Assembly: GCA_031376385.1 (NCBI GenBank)
Contig: JANMDQ010000015.1
Span: forward strand, 124,001 to 188,000
Reading direction: 5' to 3'
Length of the DNA: 64,000 nucleotides
Source of the DNA: Aquisediminimonas sp031376385
GTDB taxonomy: Bacteria; Pseudomonadota; Alphaproteobacteria; Sphingomonadales; Sphingomonadaceae
Part shown: positions 33,454-42,275 of the stretch, in pieces
Position numbering within the stretch: the stretch's first letter is position 1
Layout of the letters: every line of letters begins with the position of its first letter
The notes under the pieces: generated by a model
Told to the model about the DNA's origin: nothing
Seen by the model: the letters and a program-made list of their open reading frames with translations, nothing else
The model's database searches: none
Program-made: the position numbers and the translations under genes

Positions 33454-34548
33454 CTACTGCCCCATCGAACTCCGCACCAGCCGGGACACAAGGCCGGGCA
33501 GGCCAGCGTAATTGCCTTTGTGATAGCTTGAGTCGACACCAAGCGATGCGGACAAACGACGGTGCGCCTCACCCAGCGCATGATAGGGAAGGCCGGGAAG
33601 CAGATGGTGGATTGCGTGATAACGCAGGCCTACGGGAGCCCAAAGCGCAGGCAAAGTCGCGGGTGGTGGCACGTTTACACTATCAAGATATTGGGCAGTT
33701 GCCGTCATCACGGTGCCGTCGCTTTCCCAAAGATGAGCGACAAGCGTGCGGATTTGATTGAGCAGCAACGTGCCGCTCATAATCGCAATCGCAATAACGA
33801 AAGCGCGCAGGGGAATGACCCCGAAGGCAACGCCCGCGATGAGCGCCATCGCCCACAAGCAGGTGAGCGCCTCGGTCCACATCCAAAATTGCTTCAACTC
33901 CCCCCCAGGCGCACGGCGGCGGAAGGCAGGGTTGATCGCGAAAGACGAATAACGCGCCACGACCAGTGCGCGCAGGGGCGGGATGATCGCAGACAGCGGC
34001 GACAGGACGCCGTAACGGACCAGCAACGCAATTGGTGCTAGCGTTGAGGCCACCACAAACAGCGGCAACGTCCACGGTTTCATGAGCGCCAGCGGCAGAT
34101 ATTCGGGGTCTTCGGCAGTGCCATAGCGGGTGCGGGCATGGTGCAGGCTGTGCACGCCTTCATACATGAAGGACGGGATCAACATTGGAATGCCCAGCAG
34201 CAAGTTCCACCCCGTGCGGAACCCAGGCACGGCGCTATGTTTGATATGAGTTAGCTCGTGAATAAAACTGCCCGCGCGGTAGAGGGCGAGGATGGCAAGC
34301 AGCGACCAGCCGATCAGGCCCAGCGTTTCAGGTGCCGTAATTGCCAAGGCGAGCGAACTGTAGCCAACAACTGCTGATGCGAGAAAATCGCCCCAATAAA
34401 TCGCAGGGCGCGGTGCGGTCAGATCACGCGTCAATTCCGACGCGGCCCGGATCATTGCCATATCCTCTTTCGCACGCGGCGTCGCGTCCTGCCGGGGCAG
34501 GTCAAATGCAAGGTCTGCGACCAAAGATTGTGCGTTCATATCCATCAT
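33454..34548 (-). CDS. Fatty acid desaturase family protein
   Basis: Membrane di-iron desaturase or hydroxylase of 364 residues. The histidine boxes are HELTHIKH, HSLHHARTR and HAIHHLLPG, lying between hydrophobic segments. The protein begins MMDMNAQSLVADLAF; internal ATG codons a few residues on are also possible. It may desaturate membrane fatty acids or modify carotenoid or sterol-like lipids. The neighbouring glycosyltransferase gives little further clue. Confidence 0.85.
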   Translation of the reverse strand: MMDMNAQSLVADLAFDLPRQDATPRAKEDMAMIRAASELTRDLTAPRPAIYWGDFLASAVVGYSSLALAITAPETLGLIGWSLLAILALYRAGSFIHELTHIKHSAVPGFRTGWNLLLGIPMLIPSFMYEGVHSLHHARTRYGTAEDPEYLPLALMKPWTLPLFVVASTLAPIALLVRYGVLSPLSAIIPPLRALVVARYSSFAINPAFRRRAPGGELKQFWMWTEALTCLWAMALIAGVAFGVIPLRAFVIAIAIMSGTLLLNQIRTLVAHLWESDGTVMTATAQYLDSVNVPPPATLPALWAPVGLRYHAIHHLLPGLPYHALGEAHRRLSASLGVDSSYHKGNYAGLPGLVSRLVRSSMGQ

Positions 34549-34606
34549 ATAAGCTCTGTGAGCGGCGTTTACACCACCCCATCATGGCAGCATGATGGCA
34601 AAAGGG

Positions 34607-35548
34607 TCAGGCGGACGGATGGTTCGCCGGCGCTGGGAACCCAAGATAAGACAGCCGCCGCACCTCCAGCCGCCCCCGTACGACCGTATCAAGGATCAAG
34701 CCGCACATGCCGTTGAGCGCAGAAAGGATCACCAATCCCGTCGCAAGGATCGCAGTGGGGAAGCGCGGGACCAGCCCGATTTCAAAGAATGTGATCACGA
34801 GTGGCACTGCAAGGATGATCGCCATCATCATGAAAGCCGTCGCTATCCCGCCAAAGAAAACCAGCGGCCTTTCATAACGGAACAGGCGGATGATTGTATT
34901 CAGAATGCGCCAGCCATCACGGTAAGTGCTCAGTTTGGATTCCGACCCTTCTGGCCGAGCGGCATAAGCCGTCACAACTTCAGCAACGGGCATCCGCAGT
35001 TCAAGGGAGTGCACGCTGATTTCTGTTTCAATCTCAAAACCCGATGACAGGACTGGGAAGCTTTTGACAAAGCGGCGCGAAAACACACGGTATCCCGACA
35101 GAATATCGCTGAAACTGCGTCCGAACAGCCATGCCAGCATGCCTGTAAGCATCGCGTTGCCAAATTTATGCCCGCGCCGGTAAGCGGCTTCAACTTCAGA
35201 TTTGCGTGCGCCGACAACCATGTCGAGATTCTCGTCGATCAATCGCTGGACAAGCTCAGGAGCTGCGGCAGCCTCATAAGTCGCGTCGCCATCTGCCATG
35301 ACATAGATGTCGGCCTCGACATCAGCGAACATCCGGCGGACGACATTGCCTTTGCCTTGCATTTTTTCGGTGCGGACAATCGCTCCGGCTGCGCGCGCGA
35401 CTTCCACGGTCGTGTCGCTGCTGTTGTTATCATAAACATAGACAGTGGCACTCGGCAGCGCCGCCCTGAAATCAGCCACGGTCTGCGCAATGGCTGCGGC
35501 CTCATTATAACAGGGCAGGATGATGGCAATGCGGGGCGTAGCGGTCAT
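34607..35548 (-). CDS. Family 2 glycosyltransferase with C-terminal membrane helices
   Basis: GT-A fold glycosyltransferase of 313 residues, of the dolichol-phosphate-mannose synthase-like type. The nucleotide-sugar domain has IAIILPCYNEAAAIAQTV, VYDNNSSDTT, the DxD-like MADGDATYEA and the LSGYRVFSRRFVKSFP acceptor region. Two hydrophobic helices follow (VFFGGIATAFMMMAIILAVP, ILATGLVILSALNGMCGLIL). It likely moves a sugar to a lipid carrier at the inner membrane. The acceptor is unknown. Confidence 0.88.
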   Translation of the reverse strand: MTATPRIAIILPCYNEAAAIAQTVADFRAALPSATVYVYDNNSSDTTVEVARAAGAIVRTEKMQGKGNVVRRMFADVEADIYVMADGDATYEAAAAPELVQRLIDENLDMVVGARKSEVEAAYRRGHKFGNAMLTGMLAWLFGRSFSDILSGYRVFSRRFVKSFPVLSSGFEIETEISVHSLELRMPVAEVVTAYAARPEGSESKLSTYRDGWRILNTIIRLFRYERPLVFFGGIATAFMMMAIILAVPLVITFFEIGLVPRFPTAILATGLVILSALNGMCGLILDTVVRGRLEVRRLSYLGFPAPANHPSA

Positions 35549-35583
35549 GGCACTCCCCTAGACGCCAATATGGTAAATTTCGA

Positions 35584-36246
35584 TTAAATTTTAGGAACGG
35601 CAGGTGCGCGCGGAAGCACGGGCGGCGGCGTCATGCGGCGCATTGTGAGGATCCTGATCTGCGGTTCCAGCATTTGGCCACGCATCACGCTTGCGCCTTT
35701 GGTGGTGGAGACTGGCGCAACGAGGATTTTGCGGACGATATCCATGCCGTCCACTACGCGAGCGAACACCGCATAGCCCAGATTATCGCCGGGTGCTTTG
35801 GGGTCTGCGTCCATCCATTTGGCGTCGCCGGACATGATCGTGAAGTCACCCCGAGCCGAGCCCGGCGCCCATCGCGGAGCGGACAGCGCGCCATCAACAT
35901 GGCTCAGGCCCGTCTTGCTCGTCGGTTCATGGGCAATGGGGGGCAAAAGCCGCTTTGGGTCTTGTGTGCCGCCCTGAATGAAGCCCTGATCCGTCGTCCC
36001 CGGCATTTGCACGCGGCGGTAAAAACTAATTCCATCAAAGCGACGCTGATCGACATAGCGCAGGAAGTTCGCTGATGTGATGGGGGCCTTTTCGCGCTCC
36101 ATCTCAATCGTAATCGTGCCCACTGTTGTTGTCATCGCGACATAAACAGTGGCAGGTTTGGGCTTGGGCGCTGGCGGCGGTATGGTTTGCGCCAAGAGGG
36201 GTGCCGTGAGCGTGAGCGCGATGAGGGAAGAGAGTTTTTTGATCAT
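35584..36246 (-). CDS. Exported cyclophilin-type peptidyl-prolyl isomerase
   Basis: Periplasmic cyclophilin of 220 residues. A signal peptide (MIKKLSSLIALTLTAPLLAQ) is followed by a short proline-rich linker and the cyclophilin domain (TTVGTITIEMEREKAPITSA, RFDGISFYRRV, QGGTQDPK). The catalytic region reads DFTIMSGDAKWMDAD, somewhat diverged from classical cyclophilins. It should assist folding of outer-membrane or periplasmic proteins. The GNAT gene is not coupled to it. Confidence 0.88.
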   Translation of the reverse strand: MIKKLSSLIALTLTAPLLAQTIPPPAPKPKPATVYVAMTTTVGTITIEMEREKAPITSANFLRYVDQRRFDGISFYRRVQMPGTTDQGFIQGGTQDPKRLLPPIAHEPTSKTGLSHVDGALSAPRWAPGSARGDFTIMSGDAKWMDADPKAPGDNLGYAVFARVVDGMDIVRKILVAPVSTTKGASVMRGQMLEPQIRILTMRRMTPPPVLPRAPAVPKI

Positions 36247-36264
36247 GATGCAATAAATAGCGCC

Positions 36265-36729
36265 CTACATCGCCCGTGTCATGCAAATGCTGAACGGGTC
36301 GAGCCTGTAATTACCAAACGGCGGACATTCGGCAAAGCCATATCGTTCATACAGGCGGTGTGCCGCCGCAAAGGGCGCGGGGCGGCCCGTTTCGAGGCTA
36401 AGCTGGACATAGCCAGAGTCTTTTGCGCTCGCGATGATCTGCTCCAGAATTGCTGCCGCCACGCCTTTGCGCAAATGCTCCGCCGCTGTGCGCATTGATT
36501 TAATTTCGCCGTGGTCAGGCGTAATTTCCTTGAGAGCGCCGCAGCCGAGCAATTGATCCCCCTCCCACGCGGTCCAGAATCGAACCTCTGGCGCGCGGAG
36601 GGCATCAAGGTCCAACGCATGAACACTTCCTGGCGGAGATATCGCCCGCATTGCATCCAAATGCGCTTCCAAAAGCGCTGCAATCTCTGGCCCGCGCAGA
36701 TCATCAGGACGGATGTCGAAAGGGGCCAT
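36265..36729 (-). CDS. GNAT-family acetyltransferase
   Basis: N-acetyltransferase of 154 residues. The acetyl-CoA region is GEIKSMRTAAEHLRKGVAAA, followed by LSLETGRPAPFAAAHRLYER, GFAECPPFGNYRLDPFS, a pattern of small-molecule acetyltransferases such as the PhnO/YsnE type. The start at 36729 is chosen because a longer frame (from 36837) would run through the end of the M14 gene. The substrate is unknown. Confidence 0.85.
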   Translation of the reverse strand: MAPFDIRPDDLRGPEIAALLEAHLDAMRAISPPGSVHALDLDALRAPEVRFWTAWEGDQLLGCGALKEITPDHGEIKSMRTAAEHLRKGVAAAILEQIIASAKDSGYVQLSLETGRPAPFAAAHRLYERYGFAECPPFGNYRLDPFSICMTRAM

Positions 36730-36742
36730 TGCCAGTCCGCCG

Positions 36743-37849
36743 TCAAACCAACCCTGCCAACACCTCAAGGCAAGCCCGCGCCAATCCTTTACACCGTTCG
36801 GGGTTCCAGCCGTGGCTAGGCAGGGGGTGCAGGTCATGATCCTTGAATGGCATTTCCAGCGTCATTCCCACACAGCCAAAGCGATTGGCGAGTTGATTGG
36901 TCGACATGGTGAGGTTTGCCCGGCCGGGCGCAGAGGCGGGATAGCCAAGCTTATCTTGAAAATCATGCGTGAGGGCAGTCAGCCCGGCGCGGAAGGCATA
37001 AAAGGCCGCCCCTTGCGCTTCGGTCCAATTGGGAATGCCTTCGAAGCCTGCGATGAAATTGGCGGGGATCGCTTCGTCGCCGTGAATATCCATCGCCCAA
37101 TCAACGCCCGTACGGTCCATTTCATTGCGCACGCAAAGGACTTCGGGGCTCTTCTCCAGCGAAGGCTCCGCCCATTCGCGGTTCAGGTTCACGCCGACAG
37201 CATTGGTGCGCAAATGGCCTCGGCAACTGCCGTCCGGGTTCATATTGGGAACGATATGGACTGTACAATTTGCGCGAAGGTCAGCCGCGACTGCGTTGTC
37301 CGCATCGGTCAGCATCTCAAGCGCACCTTCGGCCCACCATTCCGCCATGCTTTCGCCTGGATGCTGCCGGGCGTAAAGCCAGACTTGCTTGACGCCCGTG
37401 CCCACCGTCAAGCAGTCAATCGGCTGCCCCTCCGTTGAGGTGCCAAGCGCAGCGTGCAACACGCCCGGCATCGCGGACATCCGCGTGATGAGATCATGAT
37501 GCCGCTCCATTGAATAAGGCGCGAAATAGGCGAACCAGATAATGTCAGATTCGCACTTATGCCGGATGGTCAAAGTGTCGCCGGCGTAGCTCGTCTGCGC
37601 CTCCTGCCGCCAATCCTGACGGTCTGTGCTGTAACGCGCACAGTAATTTTCCCAGCCACCGGGATAGGCAGATCCGCCTGCGTTGGTGATGCTGAGCGTC
37701 ACCATCCTCCCTCTCGCGCCGGACACGCGGAAATGGAACCACTGATAGAAATCCGAATCATGGTCTTTGCGGATTTCCAGCGTCGCGCTGTCGCCATCAA
37801 GTGCAGTGACGATGATATTGCCACTGTCAAAGGCGGAGTTGATCTGCAT
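36743..37849 (-). CDS. M14-family cytosolic carboxypeptidase-like protein
   Basis: Zinc carboxypeptidase-like protein of 368 residues without a signal peptide. Residues 1-115 form an all-beta N-terminal domain as in cytosolic carboxypeptidases (CCPs). The zinc ligands His163 and Glu166 sit in RQHPGESMAEWW and a His in MDIHGDE; the catalytic Glu is in MTLEMPFKD. Eukaryotic CCPs trim glutamates from tubulin, but bacterial substrates are unknown; peptidoglycan peptides or protein tails are possible. The GNAT gene follows 13 bases downstream on the same strand. Confidence 0.88.
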   Translation of the reverse strand: MQINSAFDSGNIIVTALDGDSATLEIRKDHDSDFYQWFHFRVSGARGRMVTLSITNAGGSAYPGGWENYCARYSTDRQDWRQEAQTSYAGDTLTIRHKCESDIIWFAYFAPYSMERHHDLITRMSAMPGVLHAALGTSTEGQPIDCLTVGTGVKQVWLYARQHPGESMAEWWAEGALEMLTDADNAVAADLRANCTVHIVPNMNPDGSCRGHLRTNAVGVNLNREWAEPSLEKSPEVLCVRNEMDRTGVDWAMDIHGDEAIPANFIAGFEGIPNWTEAQGAAFYAFRAGLTALTHDFQDKLGYPASAPGRANLTMSTNQLANRFGCVGMTLEMPFKDHDLHPLPSHGWNPERCKGLARACLEVLAGLV

Positions 37850-37965
37850 ATCTATCCCTCAGTGCTGGTCAGGGAAGCGTGATAGACTTGCTGAGCGTCC
37901 GGGGGAAGGGCTGGGACGGGGACGCATTTATTATGGCGTTGAGGCGGTATAACCAGATTTGGTGA

Positions 37966-39024
37966 TCAGCCTTCGTCTTCTGTCATAAGGCATCCGAGCA
38001 AGCGCATCTGTGCACTGTTTTTACCAAGACGTATGTTCAGCATTTTTCTCTCGTTCGCATCTTCCGCCCTGTCGCGTGCTCTAATCAGCGACTTTCGCGT
38101 GTTGGAAAGTGCAGCGCAAGAGGGCGAACGAGGCGATACCACCGGGTCTCGACGCTCTGCTGATTCGGAAAAATGCACGATCGAAACTTGGTCATCTGCT
38201 ATCAAATTATTGTTAAGGATGACCAAGTGAATCTGCCCGCTGAGTGTTAGGTCTTGGCCGTGACTTAAATCCCATAGTGTAAGCCCTTCAATCTCTTCCT
38301 GCGCAACGCCGCCCTGATCGAAATCAACATTGACGTGACCGGCGTGCTTCCACGTCAGCGTGTCAAAAACTGAGATGCCCGGATTTTCTTCCGAGTTGTT
38401 GGAAATATAGAAGAGACCGCTTGTTGTCGAAAATGCGCCGCCTTGGATTTTTTTGATGTGAAGTGGCATCCCATTGTGATCAAGCAGCGGCTGGGATCGC
38501 AGAAACGTCAATTTAACCGCGTTGATTTTGATTTCTACTCGGTAGACAATAAGTTCATTTGACTCAAAAAGTGACGAGTAGAGGAGCTTGTCCTTTGGAT
38601 TGACGGCACACCACGGCGCCTGACACATACTGTTGTGGGCGGCCTGTTGTGAAAAGGGCGCTGAGCCTATGAAGTGCAAATCTGTGGCATCAAAAATGAG
38701 CAGGAAAGTGTCTATTGGGCTTCCACCCGAACGCTCAAGCGGCGCAAAAATCTTGCCCTCAAAATAATCAATGTCGCCGAAATGGTCATATTTTAAGCTT
38801 TTGAAAGGCTCAGGCACTTCAGTAGAGGTTCTGGTTTCAAAATCCTTGTTCAAATCTCGCCCAAGATTTACTTTCCAAATTCGCGCTGGCTTATCCGCGG
38901 CGAGGCGGCGTGCTTCTCTTGCTGTGCTGACAAACCAATGTGTTTCATTATGCGTTAACCCCTGACAGTCCCCCGACCAGTTCGATTCAAGGTCAGACGG
39001 ATATCGCGAAATGAATTCAGTCAC
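37966..39024 (-). CDS. Predicted beta-propeller protein, function unknown
   Basis: About 352 residues of repeated beta-rich segments with aromatic and Asp-rich turns (THWFVSTAREARRL, HFGDIDYFEGKIFAPLERSG, SGLFYISNNSEENPG, EEIEGLTLWDLSHGQDL), which looks like a beta-propeller of the esterase/phytase-like kind. No catalytic motif is recognised. The frame is open up to 39171, but that part overlaps the upstream gene by 116 bases. I place the start at the GTG at 39024 (AAAGAAAG upstream); this is uncertain. No signal peptide is seen from that start. Base composition is AT-richer than in the neighbours, suggesting transfer together with the HET-C-like gene. Confidence 0.6.
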   Translation of the reverse strand: MTEFISRYPSDLESNWSGDCQGLTHNETHWFVSTAREARRLAADKPARIWKVNLGRDLNKDFETRTSTEVPEPFKSLKYDHFGDIDYFEGKIFAPLERSGGSPIDTFLLIFDATDLHFIGSAPFSQQAAHNSMCQAPWCAVNPKDKLLYSSLFESNELIVYRVEIKINAVKLTFLRSQPLLDHNGMPLHIKKIQGGAFSTTSGLFYISNNSEENPGISVFDTLTWKHAGHVNVDFDQGGVAQEEIEGLTLWDLSHGQDLTLSGQIHLVILNNNLIADDQVSIVHFSESAERRDPVVSPRSPSCAALSNTRKSLIRARDRAEDANERKMLNIRLGKNSAQMRLLGCLMTEDEG

Positions 39025-39055
39025 GGTGGAATAGCTTTCTTTTTTCCAAATTTGA

Positions 39056-40381
39056 TCAGCAAGCGTTTGGTGTGATTTTAACCGAGAATTGTGCTGAAAA
39101 CCCCCCACGATGGTCGGTGACTGTCGATGACATCGGTGCGTCTGAAATGGTGACTGCAAAGATAGCACCATCGGCCGTTTTAGGCATCAATGCCGCTATC
39201 ACATTGTCACCGCTATTGCCGCAGAGGCGGAGGGTTTTTGCTCCCTGCCTGACGCTGGTTGTCCGTGCCGAGTTTGAGAAATCGCTGCGAAAAATAACGA
39301 AAGGAATAAGGATTGGTGCGTCCGCCCCGGGTGTCGCGGTTATTTCCACCAAATGTGTTCGCGTAGCACCTCGTTCACAAGGCGTGCCAGCGATGTGTGG
39401 CGTCACGCCATTGGTGTCTTTCGCTACCCAGTGTCCAAGCACCCGACCTGACGCCCGGAAGCTGGGATCAAGCACACGCGTTAGTGTCAGTAAGCGGCAC
39501 CATTCATGTTGAGTTTGCAGTCTTGCAAAATGGCGGGCCTGAAACCAATCACCTCCGCCATTCCCGTCAAGATTGAGGCTTCCCGCCCCCACGAATGCTT
39601 TCCGGCTGGTGCCTTGGGAGCGCTTGTCTCCGTGCCTCAGGCAAACATTTTCGGCAGAGCTTACGTCGCATTGTTCGGCGACGATCGGGCAATGCTGGTC
39701 GCCAGGCAGCCGAGGTGCGCCAGACGTCATCAACCCGCGATAGAGTCCGCCCCCTGCCTTGGTCACAATAGGCACAGCAGAACTTACGCGGCCTGCTGCA
39801 TCAGTTGGCAAGCGCACAGTCATGCCTGCGCTGGCATCGCCTTCGACGAACACGATATCTTCAAAAACTTTTTCATAAGGCTTGGGTTCCTGCCAAAAAC
39901 CAAGACTGGATTGAAAGAGACGATCACGAATACCCAATCCTTCTGGTTGAGTCGCAATCCAGTTCGAATGCGAATAGAAATCTTGGATGCCGTGCAATAT
40001 ATGACCAAAAAGCCTTTGTGCGCGATCTGGGTCATTTGCTTGCGGCGCGCTTAACACCTCAACCACCTGTCGGTAACGCATGTTGATATATCGAGCCGAG
40101 TCGACAAATCTGCAGTTTTGGGCATGCCGCTCCGCCAAGTCGGCTTCAGCACCCTGATCTTCATCTTCGTTACCACTAACGATAGTCTCTAAAATGCCGG
40201 GCGACATGAATGGGAACGCATTCTCGGTCACTCTAGAATGGATTCGTGTGGAAAATGCGTGTGCAGGCTGGCTTTGAGGATTGACCATCAACAAAAATCC
40301 GAAGGCAGCAGATACGCTTCTGACCCAAAGGGGCTTCGGCCGAAAACCGTTCGGCGGTGCGGACGAAAGGAAAAATCTCAT
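39056..40381 (-). CDS. HET-C-like secreted protein (Zn-phospholipase-C-like fold)
   Basis: Exported protein of 441 residues. A signal peptide ends near PAHA at residue 42, and the mature protein starts FSTRIHSRVTENAFPF. The signature FGHILHGIQDFYSHSNWI (125-142) is that of HET-C and related proteins (fungal heterokaryon-incompatibility HET-C, animal VWA7, bacterial relatives), themselves distantly like zinc-dependent phospholipase C. The rest is Cys-containing and beta-rich (LVEITATPGADAPILIPFVI, GAKTLRLCGNSGDNVI). The start has AAGGA 11 bases upstream. It ends just before the beta-propeller gene and probably shares its transcript. Function is unknown; a membrane-acting role is inferred from the family. 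Confidence 0.72.
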   Translation of the reverse strand: MRFFLSSAPPNGFRPKPLWVRSVSAAFGFLLMVNPQSQPAHAFSTRIHSRVTENAFPFMSPGILETIVSGNEDEDQGAEADLAERHAQNCRFVDSARYINMRYRQVVEVLSAPQANDPDRAQRLFGHILHGIQDFYSHSNWIATQPEGLGIRDRLFQSSLGFWQEPKPYEKVFEDIVFVEGDASAGMTVRLPTDAAGRVSSAVPIVTKAGGGLYRGLMTSGAPRLPGDQHCPIVAEQCDVSSAENVCLRHGDKRSQGTSRKAFVGAGSLNLDGNGGGDWFQARHFARLQTQHEWCRLLTLTRVLDPSFRASGRVLGHWVAKDTNGVTPHIAGTPCERGATRTHLVEITATPGADAPILIPFVIFRSDFSNSARTTSVRQGAKTLRLCGNSGDNVIAALMPKTADGAIFAVTISDAPMSSTVTDHRGGFSAQFSVKITPNAC

Positions 40382-40535
40382 AACAGAATATCCTTGTTCG
40401 CTTACTTGCCGAATTAACCCGCTCCAGACCTCGTTCCGCCGACTGGCGCGTCGGCAAGGCTAATGGCCGCTGTATCACCGTAATGCGATTGACTGGCATG
40501 GGCGATCTCAACGGCCATCTTGGCGGATCAGAAAT

Positions 40536-41243
40536 CTAACCTGCGTATCGGACCCTGAGCTGCCGTGGTTGCTGTCCCTTTCCGCGTCGCATCGCCCCGC
40601 CGACAAGGCCAAAGCCTGCGATCATCATGAGCCATGTGGCGGGTTCGGGAACGGCACCAGATTCGAATGCGACTTCGCTGGCAAACACCCAGTTACCGGG
40701 TGCATTTTGATTGAGCTGGATTGTGTGACTGCCGCCCGTTAGGTTCAGCCCAGTAATGCTGGCCCAGCCGATGCTGCCAAGTGTTGGGCCAGTGAAAGAC
40801 TGAGCTACTCCATTGACTAGGATTGAAGAGGGTGAAAACACTCCCCCAAAGCCGCTGTTGTCGAGATGGACCTTGATTGTGTCGATCACCGGCGACCCAG
40901 AAAAATAGAAAGTGAGTAATGGGTTTAGAGTACCGACGCTGCGCCATCCGACATAAGGCCCCTCGCCAGCACTGTTTTCAACGGTATTCCACTGCCCACT
41001 AGCAATAATTCCATCCGTCAAATCACCAGAGCCGCCGGTCAGCGCGGCTCCGTCTGTTGTGGTGGAACCAGAGCCGGAATAAGATTTATCCCAATAGTTG
41101 AACGTGCCTCCAGCAGCGTTACCATCGCCGTTTAGTGTGTCATATTTTGTCGGCAGGACTTGAGCGGCGGAGGCGCTCCCCACCACGCAGAGCGCTGCTA
41201 AAGAAAGGCTGGTGCCAAGCAGAATTTTACGATTGATCGTCAT
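40536..41243 (-). CDS. PEP-CTERM sorting-domain protein
   Basis: Secreted protein of 235 residues. The signal peptide is KILLGTSLSLAALCVVGSAS, followed by a Gly/Ser/Thr-rich beta-sandwich-like body (SGSGSTTTDGAALTGGSGDL, GGVFSPSSILVNGVA). The C-terminal sorting signal is VPEPATWLMMIAGFGLVGGA with RR after it, as processed by exosortases; sphingomonads usually show PEPxxWA, here PEPATWL. The start is ATG at 41243, since GGAG lies 6 bases before it; an ATG at 41249 directly abuts the GGAG. No exosortase gene is in the window. It is presumably displayed on the surface or linked to exopolysaccharide. Confidence 0.88.
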   Translation of the reverse strand: MTINRKILLGTSLSLAALCVVGSASAAQVLPTKYDTLNGDGNAAGGTFNYWDKSYSGSGSTTTDGAALTGGSGDLTDGIIASGQWNTVENSAGEGPYVGWRSVGTLNPLLTFYFSGSPVIDTIKVHLDNSGFGGVFSPSSILVNGVAQSFTGPTLGSIGWASITGLNLTGGSHTIQLNQNAPGNWVFASEVAFESGAVPEPATWLMMIAGFGLVGGAMRRGKGQQPRQLRVRYAG

Positions 41244-41471
41244 GTGCATCTCCAAGGTAAGTCCGCTGCAAAAAATGCGGTGGAATGGACTAGTTGCGAC
41301 CCTGAAAATTGAGCGAGCGCGTTCATCTCGCGTCACATGAGTAAAGCTACCTTAACCACAATTCAGGCACAACCTTTCTTTTTTGTGCGTTATATCCCGA
41401 CCAAAACAAAACTCACGAACGTTGTTAGCCAAATATTGGGGTTCAAGCCGCGACATTGCGGCACTGGCTGG

Positions 41472-42050
41472 TCACGGAACAACAATTGTTTCTCCCGACT
41501 GCCCCGGGAATCCCTTGAACAGCGCCGCTGCCAGCTTATCCGCAGCCAACCCGGGCTGAGCAGATGGCGCGCGGGCGGGGGCGGCGGTTTCTGCGCGCCC
41601 TTCCCAGATGGCTTTGCCGTCAGCGCGGGATTTGATCCGCACGGACAGCCGCGTGATGATGATGTCCCGGGTGCCTCCTCCGCCCAAGCCTATCGATGTG
41701 CCAATGCCTATGCCGCCGCCCCGGCCATAGCTGCCCCCGCCGATACCGATGCTGAACGGGGATCGCTTGGCGGCTTCGATGCGAGTGCCGCGTGAATGTT
41801 CAACCTCGGCGATATAGGGGGATGACGTGCCTGTTGCCTCGGAATAGCCGAGACCCGCCATTTGGCGTGACACGGCGCTCGCATAGGTTCGGAATTCGAG
41901 GCCTTGCGAATCGCCGCCGCCGATCGAGACAATCGTCACGCCCCCTGCCACCATCGGTTGGCTGGTATTAAATCGCGTGACTTCCACAGGAGGAATCGTG
42001 GTGGAACAGCCGCAAAGGGCCGAAAAAGCGAAAAGGATGGCGATTCGCAT
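41472..42050 (-). CDS. DUF4136 lipoprotein
   Basis: Predicted lipoprotein of 192 residues with signal peptide MRIAILFAFSALCGC (lipobox Cys15). The mature part resembles DUF4136 proteins: TTIPPVEVTRFNTSQPM near the N-terminus, LGYSEATGTSSPYIAEVE in the middle, and a Gly-rich loop (SIGIGGGSYGRGGGIGIG) before the final strands with RIKSRADGKAIWEGRAETAA. It is envelope-located and of unknown role. A longer upstream start at 42086 exists but the ATG at 42050 fits the signal peptide. Confidence 0.82.
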   Translation of the reverse strand: MRIAILFAFSALCGCSTTIPPVEVTRFNTSQPMVAGGVTIVSIGGGDSQGLEFRTYASAVSRQMAGLGYSEATGTSSPYIAEVEHSRGTRIEAAKRSPFSIGIGGGSYGRGGGIGIGTSIGLGGGGTRDIIITRLSVRIKSRADGKAIWEGRAETAAPARAPSAQPGLAADKLAAALFKGFPGQSGETIVVP

Positions 42051-42145
42051 GGCGAAAACTCCTTCGTTCGCCTTGACTTGGCACAACAGCCAGATTAGGC
42101 GGCGACCTTCAATTTCCCAGATTCACAGAGTATAGGCAAGCGATC

Positions 42146-42271
42146 ATGAAGATCCGCAATTCACTAAAGTCACTTAAAGATCGCCACCGCGATAACCGTG
42201 TGATCCGTCGTCGCGGTCGCACCTATGTGATCAATAAGACGCAAAAGCGGTTTAAAGCGCGCCAGGGCTGA
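42146..42271 (+). CDS. rpmJ: 50S ribosomal protein L36
   Basis: Ribosomal protein L36 of 41 residues, MKIRNSLKSLKDRHRDNRVI followed by RRRGRTYVINKTQKRF. This is the zinc-free, alphaproteobacterial form with an extended loop and no Cys ligands. It lies 95 bases after the divergent lipoprotein start, which leaves room for its promoter, and ends 4 bases before the HAD hydrolase gene. Confidence 0.97.
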   Translation: MKIRNSLKSLKDRHRDNRVIRRRGRTYVINKTQKRFKARQG

Positions 42272-42275
42272 GCAT

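Noticed and set aside
36555..36600. tRNA-like T-arm sequence (GAATCGAACCTC)
   Set aside because: It lies inside the acetyltransferase reading frame and no cloverleaf can be drawn around it.
39024..39171. Long N-terminal extension of the beta-propeller protein
   Set aside because: It would overlap the upstream HET-C-like gene by 116 bases and its residues do not look like a signal peptide or domain.
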